This document shows, in pieces, positions 1-7,366 of a stretch of DNA of 43,474 bases; position 1 is the first letter of the stretch; every line of letters begins with the position of its first letter. The stretch is from a virus. The position numbers and the translations under genes were made by a program. The notes under the pieces are model-generated. The model saw nothing but the letters and a program-made list of their open reading frames with translations. It did not search any database and was not told the DNA's origin. The stretch is taken from the IMG/VR virus record IMGVR_UViG_3300034198_009761, positions 1 through 43,474 of that record, one strand, 5' to 3'.

Positions 1-49
1 CCTTGGAGTTTTGGGACCAGCCCAAGATCCACAACCCGAAAGGTCTACC

Positions 50-973
50 ATGTTCACCACCATCAAGAGCGCGTGGGCACGAACCCCGCAAGGCGCTCGA
101 CCCGGCGCAGGCACTACGGCAGTAGCGGCGAACGAAACGAATCTTGAGTTCGTGATCGAGGGTTTGAACGCCATCGCGAAAAGCGCTGAATCGATCGTCA
201 CACGCATCAACGCCATGACCGACAGTGTCGCTGACGCTGCCGGGGAAACCGTTCTCACGGTCCTCAACGAGGAGCGCCCGATCGTCCGCAAGACTGCAAA
301 CGTTGTGCGTCGCGTCGTCGGCGCGTTCCGGTCCATCCGTGACGGGCTCGTTCAACGCATCACCAAGACACGCGAAACGGTCCACACCGCAGCCGCAGAT
401 CCAGACGTGATCAGGACAACCAGCAGGACCGCGAAGTTGCTGTTCGCTGCAAAAATCCTGACAGACATCGCAGCAAATCCCATCGTCAAGAAGTGGGCCG
501 CAGTCGGAGTCGCGTTCGCCGCGCGATTCGTGCCGATCGTGAAACTCGCCCCTATGTGGGCTCGGGTAGCAGTCATCTGGTCATCAGTGACCGCGTTCCT
601 CTCCGTCGGCAGCAACATGGCAGCCGTTGTTGCAGCGGTGTTCGCTGCAAGCATCATCGTGGTGCTGTTGTTGACTCTCGTGCAGCGCAAGGCGAAGAAG
701 CTTGACGACGCAATCCAAGAGTGGGTTGCTTACCTCGCCGCGGCAGAAGAAACCGTTGAAGAAACGGAAGAAGAGGTTGCTGGTCTGCACCCGTCCGCAT
801 GCGGCACTGGTGTTGCTTTCACCGAAGTCGCTGGCGAAGGTTTCCACGCCGTCACAACGGACGGCACAGTCCTCACCTCCGAGGACGAAATGAAGGACTA
901 CGCGGATGAAATGATCCGCGCCCGCAAGGTCACTCACGCCTCAAAGAAGCGCAAGGCAGCACGAAGGAAGTGA
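50..973 (+). CDS. membrane protein of unknown function (convergent plus-strand operon)
   Basis: The predicted product has 307 residues. Starting at the ATG at 50 is preferred because GAAAGG lies 6 bases upstream; an in-frame TTG at 11 has only a badly spaced GGAG. The N-terminal half is amphipathic and helix-rich. The middle (about residues 145-215) has two or three strongly hydrophobic segments, followed by an acidic Glu-rich stretch and a very basic Lys/Arg C-terminus. This suggests an integral membrane protein with cytoplasmic tails. It overlaps the next gene by 4 bases, so the two are probably translationally coupled. I do not recognise a family. Confidence 0.7.
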   Translation: MFTTIKSAWARTPQGARPGAGTTAVAANETNLEFVIEGLNAIAKSAESIVTRINAMTDSVADAAGETVLTVLNEERPIVRKTANVVRRVVGAFRSIRDGLVQRITKTRETVHTAAADPDVIRTTSRTAKLLFAAKILTDIAANPIVKKWAAVGVAFAARFVPIVKLAPMWARVAVIWSSVTAFLSVGSNMAAVVAAVFAASIIVVLLLTLVQRKAKKLDDAIQEWVAYLAAAEETVEETEEEVAGLHPSACGTGVAFTEVAGEGFHAVTTDGTVLTSEDEMKDYADEMIRARKVTHASKKRKAARRK

Positions 974-2073
974 CCGAAGACGACCCTTGGCTTGGTAAAT
1001 GGAGCGGATACCCGCTCATTGCCAAGTACGACCGTGAATACAACCAGGGGACAGTGAGCATGCTGTCCCCTGGTTCCTCGGGGTACGCGCTGTTAGTTGC
1101 AGTCGCACACGATGACTGTAACTACGGCGCGTCCTACTTCACCCAAAACGGGCTCATGTTTTTCTCGCCAGCGGTCGTGAAATACAAGTCACCGCTGGAC
1201 GTTTCCGGATATGTCGCGTCAGATGTACGACTATGGTGCAGCGAATATGACATGCCCGGGCCCATTCTCGTCGCGGAAATGAGCGGCGAATACAACGAGA
1301 AGCGGATCTACAGCACAAGAGACAAGTGGTGGTTTGGCGGTTCGGATCCCCTCGGTCAAGCCTCCCCTTGGGGCTGCAACTCTGTCGCGGACGGCTATTC
1401 ATATCACGAGATCGATTGCGTGTTCGTCAACGCAATGTCAGTCATCCCGATCACGGAAGAAGCCGCGATAGAAATCGGCCAGTCCATATCTAAATACAAC
1501 GACAAGTACCCAATCTCCGCGTTGTATTACTCCGAAGAGTTGCTATGGAGCGTCGGCAGCGAGATGGAAGAGTTTGACTATTTGGCTCTCTGTCACTGCC
1601 GAGTGGTCGAAGCCGAAACCGTGCACACCTCCACATGCCGCAGAAGCGAATGCGGAGAAGGAGAACACACGCACACACGCACCAGCACAGAACACGGCCC
1701 CGCCTGCCAGTTCGACGGAAATACGTGTCCATGTGACTACATCCTTTCTGAAGACACCTGCACCTGCGGATCCAAACTGCGCATCGCAATGTACGACAAG
1801 CAGTTCATAGAACACCAGGTGGAATCTGGTGGGATCAACGCCTACAACTGCATCCCAGAGAAATATCACGCCCTCTGGGAGCACGCGGTAAACCGGTACG
1901 TCACCGGGCAGCAAGCCTTACTCAAATTTCAGGAGGAAAACGAATGCAATACCTTATCATGGCGGTCGCCGTGGCAGGCGCGGGATATGCTTTCGCTCGA
2001 GCAGCATCGCCCGCAACAATCGTCCGGTTCAATCAGTTCCAGCAAGCAGCTGGAATTCTTTCCCGCGTCCTGA
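970..2073 (+). CDS. hypothetical protein with a Cys/His cluster
   Basis: The GTG start at 970 overlaps the upstream stop and has AAGGAA directly before it. The 367-residue product is soluble-looking, with many aromatic residues in the first 200 positions. Between residues 208 and 266 there are nine cysteines in CHC, CPC and CTC pairs, interspersed with a His/Thr stretch. This is consistent with one or more zinc-binding sites, but it matches no named finger that I recognise. The last 43 codons overlap the next gene in another frame, which is long for a phage operon. Function unknown. Confidence 0.65.
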   Translation: MTEDDPWLGKWSGYPLIAKYDREYNQGTVSMLSPGSSGYALLVAVAHDDCNYGASYFTQNGLMFFSPAVVKYKSPLDVSGYVASDVRLWCSEYDMPGPILVAEMSGEYNEKRIYSTRDKWWFGGSDPLGQASPWGCNSVADGYSYHEIDCVFVNAMSVIPITEEAAIEIGQSISKYNDKYPISALYYSEELLWSVGSEMEEFDYLALCHCRVVEAETVHTSTCRRSECGEGEHTHTRTSTEHGPACQFDGNTCPCDYILSEDTCTCGSKLRIAMYDKQFIEHQVESGGINAYNCIPEKYHALWEHAVNRYVTGQQALLKFQEENECNTLSWRSPWQARDMLSLEQHRPQQSSGSISSSKQLEFFPAS

Positions 2074-2234
2074 CCCTGTTTGACGCGATCAGGGTTGTCG
2101 CCGTCTGGTTCTCGGACGGTAAACAAGGAGGCGGGCCGCTGACCGTCCCATCCCCAGCATCATCAGCACCAGCAGGCCGGGCCACATTCAACAGAATGAA
2201 TCCCAAGGAGTACATGGAAGGCATCGGCCTGTAA
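1944..2234 (+). CDS. small membrane-anchored protein
   Basis: The product is a 96-residue protein with a near-ideal AGGAGG ribosome site 7 bases before its ATG. The first 20 residues are hydrophobic and Ala-rich, consistent with a membrane anchor or signal segment, followed by an amphipathic helix and a Pro/Ser/Ala-rich tail. It begins inside the upstream gene and overlaps it by 130 bases in a different frame. The ribosome site makes this the safer of the two overlapping calls. It is the last gene of the plus-strand operon, and a terminator follows 7 bases after its stop. Function unknown. Confidence 0.65.
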   Translation: MQYLIMAVAVAGAGYAFARAASPATIVRFNQFQQAAGILSRVLTLFDAIRVVAVWFSDGKQGGGPLTVPSPASSAPAGRATFNRMNPKEYMEGIGL

Positions 2235-2240
2235 ACACAA

Positions 2241-2289
2241 GTGAGCCCTCACCCCTTAACGGGGGTGGGGGCTCACTGTACTCTTTTTT
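2241..2289 (+). terminator. strong intrinsic terminator between convergent operons
   Basis: A 15-base-pair stem pairs 2241-2255 with 2262-2276 around a six-base loop. It is GC-rich with one G-T wobble and is followed by a T6 run at 2284-2289 on the plus strand. It lies directly after the last plus-strand gene. The hairpin can also form in minus-strand RNA, where the following tract is less T-rich, so it may work weakly in that direction at the end of the late operon. Confidence 0.9.
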
Positions 2290-2303
2290 GCGTTTCTGGA
2301 CCT

Positions 2304-2651
2304 TTACATCCGCGACATGTGCTGATCGAAACGACCCCGAAGTTCACCAATCTCAACACTCAACGCATTCGACTTCACGTCAAGAGCATCAACTGTTATT
2401 GAAATGCGGTTGATCGCTTCACGCATCCCACCACTATTACCACCAAACTCGCGAGACAAAGACACCTTCAACGTCTCAAGCTCGTTCAAAATCGCGTCAC
2501 GCTCACTTTCAGCATGAGCCATCTGTATTTCAAGATCCGTACCACGTTTATCAATACCCGCGCGGATCCTCCACGCACCAGCAATCACAGCCCCTACAAT
2601 GACCAGAATCTCTAAAACGTTTCGCGCCTGGTTCAACGCATCGGGGTCCAT
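2304..2651 (-). CDS. small membrane protein with coiled coil
   Basis: The product has 115 residues. The ATG at 2651 has GGAG five bases upstream. Residues about 12-30 form one hydrophobic transmembrane segment (EILVIVGAVIAGAWRI). Most of the remainder is a charged helical region with heptad-like spacing, predicted here as a coiled coil. The layout resembles small one-TM phage proteins annotated as DUF2746-like or holin-like, but it is far from the endolysin, so a lysis role is not assumed. It is the last gene of the late operon, just before the convergent terminator. Confidence 0.7.
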   Translation of the reverse strand: MDPDALNQARNVLEILVIVGAVIAGAWRIRAGIDKRGTDLEIQMAHAESERDAILNELETLKVSLSREFGGNSGGMREAINRISITVDALDVKSNALSVEIGELRGRFDQHMSRM

Positions 2652-2660
2652 TTATGCTCC

Positions 2661-2683
2661 AAAAAAGTCAAGTCTATTGACTT
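2661..2683 (-). terminator. weak intrinsic terminator-like hairpin
   Basis: On the minus strand a 7-base-pair AT-rich stem (2665-2671 with 2677-2683) and a 5-base loop are followed by a run of six T residues (2661-2666). It lies between the repeat-protein gene and the last gene of the operon. It also sits just upstream of that gene's ribosome site, so partial termination or attenuation is plausible. Confidence 0.5.
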
Positions 2684-2715
2684 ACATCTTCGCGTGAAAC
2701 CAGACGCTGAGCAAC

Positions 2716-3648
2716 CTACTTTGTAGGTATCCATGTGGTTCCAGACCAGTATTTAGGTGTTGCGGAAACCCACGCTGAACCATTCCAGCGGAACAGGAAA
2801 CCACGAACCCACGTTGAACCATTCCATTGAAAAACGTCAGGACCGTTACCGTCCACATTCCACAAAACGACACGGCTACCAGAAACCAAGCCGCGGGTAT
2901 TCCACGTAGCGACACGCGTATTACTGCGACCGCTCAGAACATTCCACGAAACGACCCGTGTATTACTCGTGGACGTGTTGATGTTCCACGATACGGTACG
3001 TGTGTTACTCGTTGACGCTTTCACGTTCCACGAAGCGTTTCTGTTGTTTGTGAGAGAAGCAAACGTGTTCCATGACGCGACGCGTGGAGAAACAACGGTC
3101 AGAATAAGAGCCGCGACGTTCCATGACGCAACACGACTGTTAGACAACCCAGCTAGCGCATTCCACGACGCGACACGGCTATTAGTGGCGCTAGAAAGAA
3201 CACTCCATGACGCGTTGCGTGTATTACTTGCTGCCGTGTTGACGTTCCACGATACGGTACGTGTGTTACTCGTTGACGCTTTCACGTTCCACGATGCTAT
3301 GCGTGTGTTGTTGAGCGCCGCGTTTGTATTCCACGAAGCGACCCGTGTACCTGCGACGGAAGCAGCCGTATTCCACGAAACCGTCCGCGCGTTACTGACA
3401 CCAACGTTGACATTCCACGACGCGACACGACTGTTTACCGCAGCAGTTAAGACGTTCCACGAAGCAACTCGTGTGTTGCTTGACGCGGCGTTCGTATTCC
3501 ACAAAACACCGCGGGTACTATCAACAGCACTTGTCGTATTCCATGTAGCGGTACGAGTATCGTTGACGCTAGTGAGCGTGATTGCGGCAACGTTCGCGGT
3601 ACGCTGAACAATGATTGAAGCGTTATAGCCCCTACCCGCGATTGCCAT
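2716..3648 (-). CDS. tandem 14-residue-repeat protein, probable tail or fibre protein
   Basis: The 310-residue product is built almost entirely of seventeen tandem units of about 14 residues. The consensus is N-T-R-V-A-S-W-N-V-x4-S (residues 29-271). The C-terminus carries three Trp-rich motifs of the WNGSxWV type, common at the ends of phage tail and fibre proteins. The conserved Trp and Asn at fixed spacing suggest a solenoid or beta-stacked rod. The gene follows the DNRLRE-like tail gene by 4 bases and has AAGGTGG upstream inside that gene. Repeat 11 is irregular (18 residues) and repeat 12 is shortened. A structural or adhesive role is inferred. Confidence 0.75.
   Translation of the reverse strand: MAIAGRGYNASIIVQRTANVAAITLTSVNDTRTATWNTTSAVDSTRGVLWNTNAASSNTRVASWNVLTAAVNSRVASWNVNVGVSNARTVSWNTAASVAGTRVASWNTNAALNNTRIASWNVKASTSNTRTVSWNVNTAASNTRNASWSVLSSATNSRVASWNALAGLSNSRVASWNVAALILTVVSPRVASWNTFASLTNNRNASWNVKASTSNTRTVSWNINTSTSNTRVVSWNVLSGRSNTRVATWNTRGLVSGSRVVLWNVDGNGPDVFQWNGSTWVRGFLFRWNGSAWVSATPKYWSGTTWIPTK
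2836..3564 (-). repeat. 17 x ~42-bp coding tandem repeats
   Basis: These are the DNA units behind the 14-residue repeats. Each is about 42 bp, kept in frame and diverged except at the Arg, Ser/Thr and Trp-Asn positions. Within them 2975-3033 and 3236-3294 are 59-bp direct copies with a single mismatch, 261 bp apart, indicating a recent internal duplication or gene conversion. Confidence 0.85.
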
Positions 3649-3652
3649 CAGG

Positions 3653-5350
3653 TCACCACCTTGAAGCGCGGGTTACGGCAGCGTTGGACACGAGAGCAGA
3701 CGGTGGGCCGCCAGCAACCGCCTGTATAATGGTAAGGGCCGTAGTTAGGACATTTTTACCGCTAGTCAAACCGATTGAGTCAGATGACAAAACTCCCGCG
3801 TTAGGGGTTTTGTATTGCATCTGCAGAACACTTTGGCCTGACCCGCCAAAAGCAACTTGCGGGTCGGTAGCGATTGGCTTTGTCCACGTTCCGCTGCTAC
3901 CAAAAGTGCCAGAAGTCGCGGCAGAAAGAGCCATCACCATGTCGCCACTCTGGGCTACCGTGACAGATGGAATGGACGCGCTAGACACAGAACCGGCAGT
4001 GAAATTTCCGAGGGTCGTCGGTGTTGATGACGTTGTGTAGCCCACTCCCGGAGATGTGGTAAACGTGGTTGGTGTAACACTGTCTGCCCCAGTTAACGCA
4101 AAAAATTCAAAAGAGCACGCATTTGCCCCCGCATCGCCCATAAAAAAGTATGAAGAACCAGTTACCCATTTAACGGACCACACCGTCATTCTGATTCCAC
4201 CCGTATAAGTTTCACCCGTTGCTGGATCGCCATAAAAATCTGCAACCCTAGTTAAAGCAGGACCAACATCTGCTCGCGCACCGCTTGGATAGCCGGGGGC
4301 GTAGTAAACACCACCGAGAAACAAAGAAACACCACTAGTGCCGTTGTCACCTGTTTCGTCATGACTCTGCACTCCGACGATAACAACAAGATCCCCGTTT
4401 TGTGGCGCAACGTTAAAAGTTGGGGCACCAACACTAAGAAGACCGCTGAAATTTGAATCCCAACCGTTACCAGTATTTGTTGAGCCATACCCGCGAATAC
4501 TAATTTTCGGCACAGAAGGTTCAGTGTAAGTGACTGTTAGGGCAGGTCGTTCTGCTGGAGTTGTATACCCCGGTGAGGGAATTCCGATAGTGTTTTGGGA
4601 TTCTGAACCAAGAGTAGGCGCGTAGGCGCTGTGAGTAAAAGCCAAACCGAAATAGGAACCCGCTTTAGAAGTAATCTCATCAACAAGAACGGTCCCTGTA
4701 TTTGAAAGTGAGTAGCGAGTAAAGTTGCTCATAGTGCTAGTAGGCCTACTTGCGGCAAGTGTCAGCGCACCCATCGCAGATGAACTAAGCCACTGCATTT
4801 GATCTATGGTTACCGGCCCCGGTGAAGTCACGCCCGCAACAAAAGTTGTTGAAGTGAATGTTAAAGAGGTGGCAGATTCAACCGAAGCAACCGTGTACGT
4901 TCCATTATTCGCCGCCCTACTGCCATAAATGTACTCTCCTGAATAAAGAAACTGATCGCCAACTGAATACCGATGAGGAGAATCTGTCGTCACAGTTACG
5001 ACGTTTCCGCTTTTAGTTGCAGACAAAACAATGACAGTGGGTTTTCCAGAATACAGACGAGCCTGAAAAACAGGAGTGGACTGTACTAAAAACCCAGAAC
5101 TAGGCCCATAGTTGGTAAATGCAAATGTGGCGGAAGTGATTGTTGAGCCAGCAGGGATGCCCGACAAATCAAACCAGAGGAAAAATTGTTGTGCAGTCCA
5201 CAGGCCGCTGTCAGGGTCAGACCCGTATCCAGTATACGTTGCAGTTCGAATATCAGTTCTTGTAGCGCTACCTGAATTAGCAACAGCAAATGATGCATTT
5301 TCTGCAGTATAAAGTCCTCCGTATTGAGGAACAATGACCGCTGTAGGCAT
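3653..5350 (-). CDS. minor tail protein with DNRLRE/CBM96-like domain
   Basis: The product has 565 residues. The ATG at 5350 overlaps the upstream stop (ATGA). The first 280 residues look like a DNRLRE-type carbohydrate-binding fold: a segment around FDLSGIPAGSTITSATF and a closing RPALTVTYTEP. This fold is interrupted at residues 105-175 by a small beta module found in other tail proteins here. The second half (about 285-555) is another Gly/Ser/Thr-rich beta domain. Its position in the second fibre block supports a virion adhesin or glycan-binding role. The enzymatic class is unknown and no catalytic motif is seen. Confidence 0.7.
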   Translation of the reverse strand: MPTAVIVPQYGGLYTAENASFAVANSGSATRTDIRTATYTGYGSDPDSGLWTAQQFFLWFDLSGIPAGSTITSATFAFTNYGPSSGFLVQSTPVFQARLYSGKPTVIVLSATKSGNVVTVTTDSPHRYSVGDQFLYSGEYIYGSRAANNGTYTVASVESATSLTFTSTTFVAGVTSPGPVTIDQMQWLSSSAMGALTLAASRPTSTMSNFTRYSLSNTGTVLVDEITSKAGSYFGLAFTHSAYAPTLGSESQNTIGIPSPGYTTPAERPALTVTYTEPSVPKISIRGYGSTNTGNGWDSNFSGLLSVGAPTFNVAPQNGDLVVIVGVQSHDETGDNGTSGVSLFLGGVYYAPGYPSGARADVGPALTRVADFYGDPATGETYTGGIRMTVWSVKWVTGSSYFFMGDAGANACSFEFFALTGADSVTPTTFTTSPGVGYTTSSTPTTLGNFTAGSVSSASIPSVTVAQSGDMVMALSAATSGTFGSSGTWTKPIATDPQVAFGGSGQSVLQMQYKTPNAGVLSSDSIGLTSGKNVLTTALTIIQAVAGGPPSALVSNAAVTRASRW

Positions 5351-5637
5351 CAGACGCCCGCCAAGCCGCGAATGACCATTACAACAAAGAGCTCCAACTG
5401 CTCACGCGGGTCAATCGTCACACCGTCGACTTCACCAGCCAGAACCGCGCAACCAGTCAAGAACAGCGGCTGAGGCACTTCGACTGGCTGACCGTCAACC
5501 GTCGCCGTAACAGTGTCAGCTCGCAACGTCGAGCCTTCACCCGTCAGCGCGCCCAGTGTCACCGTGACGTTTCCGTCACTAAACGTGTAGCCGCCGACTG
5601 GTAAAAGCAATAGCAGGGCGGCGAGCGCCTCGTCCAC
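5350..5637 (-). CDS. small hypothetical protein in fibre block
   Basis: The product has 95 residues from a GTG at 5637. It starts with a hydrophobic Leu-rich helix and continues as short beta-like segments. It resembles the small proteins found between tail fibre genes, but I do not recognise a family. The GTG has no good ribosome site. A good GAGAGGTG site instead precedes an ATG at 5666 that opens a 9-codon reading frame ending in TAG, and this TAG overlaps the GTG (TAGTG). Translation may therefore arise by reinitiation. The stop overlaps the next start by 4 bases. Confidence 0.65.
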   Translation of the reverse strand: MDEALAALLLLLPVGGYTFSDGNVTVTLGALTGEGSTLRADTVTATVDGQPVEVPQPLFLTGCAVLAGEVDGVTIDPREQLELFVVMVIRGLAGV

Positions 5638-5666
5638 TATGCACGCTCAAGGGAGTAAGCGGGCAT
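5637..5666 (-). other. 9-codon leader reading frame overlapping a GTG start
   Basis: An ATG at 5666 with the strongest local ribosome site (GAGAGGTG, five bases away) opens MPAYSLERA and stops at TAG. The last base of that stop begins the GTG of the next gene. It could be a coupling leader peptide. Alternatively it is the true N-terminus of the downstream protein, separated by a one-base indel. Confidence 0.4.
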
Positions 5667-5667
5667 G

Positions 5668-6150
5668 TCAGCACCTCTCGAACGTGAACTCACCGTAGGC
5701 ATTTACAGAGACACCCGTTGGTGTGGTGCATCGCAACACGAAGCCCTGCGAGACGGGTGAATCAGGGGTAGTGCCCAAGGGGATGTCGTACATGACAAGG
5801 CCGCCCTGAGGTGACAGCGGGAACTTGCTTAGCACGGTCAGCACGGTCGGCTCAAAGCCCGTAGCCGATGCCGCGAACGCCGTCGCACCAACTGCAATCT
5901 GTCGACCGTAGATCTGGTTCGGTGTCACGGCCGTGTTGTTGGTTCCTGGCGTTGAGTTCGTGGCGAACGTCGCGGCACACAAGTCCACGACTACCGAGGC
6001 CTGGTTGTTCGTGCTTCCGTCGAACCCAATCCGAACCTTCGTCAGGTCAAGGCCAAAGGTCGATGGAGCAATCAGCGCAAGGACGGTTCGAGTAGATGCC
6101 GCCGCAAGGGACACCTGCCCAGAGATAACCGTGTATCCAGCTTTAGCCAT
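5668..6150 (-). CDS. probable small virion or tail protein
   Basis: The 160-residue product is rich in Ala, Thr, Gly and short beta segments, with few charged residues and a single Cys near each end. Composition and location among fibre genes suggest a structural beta-sandwich protein, perhaps a fibre accessory or decoration subunit. The ATG at 6150 overlaps the preceding stop (ATGA), indicating coupled translation with the 184-residue protein upstream, which has a similar composition. No specific family is recognised. Confidence 0.6.
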   Translation of the reverse strand: MAKAGYTVISGQVSLAAASTRTVLALIAPSTFGLDLTKVRIGFDGSTNNQASVVVDLCAATFATNSTPGTNNTAVTPNQIYGRQIAVGATAFAASATGFEPTVLTVLSKFPLSPQGGLVMYDIPLGTTPDSPVSQGFVLRCTTPTGVSVNAYGEFTFERC

Positions 6151-6704
6151 CAGAGACTCCCTGTATCGCCTTGAACCGCAAGGGTCACACCGTCACCCGA
6201 CAGTGCCGCAGTGTTAGCAGCAGACCGTTTTACCCAAATAGCGCGACACGAACCAACCGGAATAGTACCCAAAGGAACAGCAATAAGGGCTGCGGCGTAA
6301 GTAGTCGGCGAAGCAAACGTCACACCCGCAGGGGCCGTCGTCAAACTTCCAATAGTCAAAGCCTGAGCCGCAGCGGAACCAACAAGCGAAGCAGCCGTCG
6401 TATCAACACCAATAGCAATACTCGCACCACCAGCAACCTCAGAAGACAACCACACCGCAGCATTCTGATACGCGTTAGCCGTGTTCGTGTTATGAATGAA
6501 CAAACACCGGTAATCCACCTGCGACGCCGCGTTCTGAGCACCCGTCAAATCATCAAACAAGTCATTGATCGCGCCACCAGCCCAAGCAGAAGTCGAAATG
6601 TACTTCCCAAGACCCGCGTTAGTACCCGCAGTCGAGTTACCTGCCGAACCAGAAGTCGTTGAAAACTTCCACAAAATATCGCCAGCGACAATCGCAGCCA
6701 TCAC
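6150..6704 (-). CDS. probable small virion or tail protein
   Basis: The product has 184 residues, or 183 if translation begins at the ATG at 6701 rather than the GTG at 6704. AAGGG upstream serves either start. It is Ala/Thr/Gly-rich with regular beta-like segments and no transmembrane helix. A Cys in RCLFIHNTNT and a late SCRAIWVKR segment are the most distinctive parts. It is coupled to the following 160-residue gene. A structural role in the tail tip is inferred from context only. Confidence 0.6.
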   Translation of the reverse strand: MMAAIVAGDILWKFSTTSGSAGNSTAGTNAGLGKYISTSAWAGGAINDLFDDLTGAQNAASQVDYRCLFIHNTNTANAYQNAAVWLSSEVAGGASIAIGVDTTAASLVGSAAAQALTIGSLTTAPAGVTFASPTTYAAALIAVPLGTIPVGSCRAIWVKRSAANTAALSGDGVTLAVQGDTGSL

Positions 6705-6745
6705 AACAACCCTTCAACAGACACAATAAAACCCATCATACACAC

Positions 6746-7183
6746 CTACACCTGAAGCCATAACTGATTCAACACAGGAGAAACAGGAGCCGTAGACGAC
6801 ACCGTAATCCCCACAGGACCCGCCGGACCCTGCGGCCCCACCACAATTGGAGTACCCGCAGTCGCAGGAACCGAGCCAATACTAGACAACGCCAACGAAC
6901 CAGCACCCGAAGGAAAAAGGAAATCAATCGGACGACTATTCGCCCACGAAGGCGTACACCGATACGTGAAACCAGTCGGATTGATACTCGCGGAATCAGT
7001 ACACAGCAACGTGACATTCGCGGCACCAGCACTATCAAGGGTCACCACGATAGGCACACCCTCGAGGATCACAGCGCCCGAAGTGTCCAACACGCGAGTA
7101 GACGGCGTAATCCACACCTTCTTACCCGCAAAAGGGGCACCGGAATGATTCGTAAACTTCAACGCCAGCGTACGAGTCGCCAC
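6746..7183 (-). CDS. small fibre-type protein with collagen-like segment
   Basis: The product has 145 residues. A GTG start at 7183 has a strong GGAGG six bases upstream. The N-terminal two thirds is a beta-rich domain. Near residue 115 there is a short collagen-like Gly-x-y run (VGPQGPAGPVG), followed by a short tail ending in NQLWLQV, which is typical of phage fibre C-termini. It probably trimerises and forms part of a fibre or its tip. It sits directly after the 51-residue coiled-coil gene. Confidence 0.65.
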   Translation of the reverse strand: MATRTLALKFTNHSGAPFAGKKVWITPSTRVLDTSGAVILEGVPIVVTLDSAGAANVTLLCTDSASINPTGFTYRCTPSWANSRPIDFLFPSGAGSLALSSIGSVPATAGTPIVVGPQGPAGPVGITVSSTAPVSPVLNQLWLQV

Positions 7184-7201
7184 CGGACACCTCCAACCAG
7201 A

Positions 7202-7357
7202 TTAGTCTTCATTATCCCCGGAAACAGGCGGCTTTTCCAGAGACTCAATCTTCTCCTGCGCCTGAGCCAGTAGGGCAGAAAGTTCAGCGTTCGCGGCCAT
7301 CGCCTGGGCGAGCTGTTGGCGGGTGTGTCCGAGAACGGATTCCATCAAGTCAGTCAT
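7202..7357 (-). CDS. 51-residue coiled-coil protein
   Basis: A short reading frame starts at the ATG at 7357 with AGGA about seven bases upstream and ends in TAA at 7202. The product is mostly one Ala/Gln/Glu-rich amphipathic helix with a Pro/acidic tail. Its position, 9 bases after the S74 fibre stop and 18 bases before the collagen-like gene, and its helix content suggest a fibre assembly or trimerisation peptide. It fills an otherwise empty interval, which supports it being real. Confidence 0.6.
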   Translation of the reverse strand: MTDLMESVLGHTRQQLAQAMAANAELSALLAQAQEKIESLEKPPVSGDNED

Positions 7358-7366
7358 GTTTTCATC

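Noticed and set aside
2836-3564. CRISPR-like array of regularly spaced repeats.
   Set aside because: Units are contiguous, in frame, without unique spacers, and encode a repeat protein.
2969-3607. Long plus-strand reading frame opposite the 14-residue repeat gene, itself repetitive (FHDATRVLL-type units).
   Set aside because: It is the antisense shadow of the minus-strand repeats. The minus strand has the ribosome site, the operon context and the tail-type Trp motifs.
5637-5670. Programmed frameshift at the start of the 95-residue gene.
   Set aside because: No slippery heptamer and no downstream structure are seen. Reinitiation or an indel explains the arrangement better.
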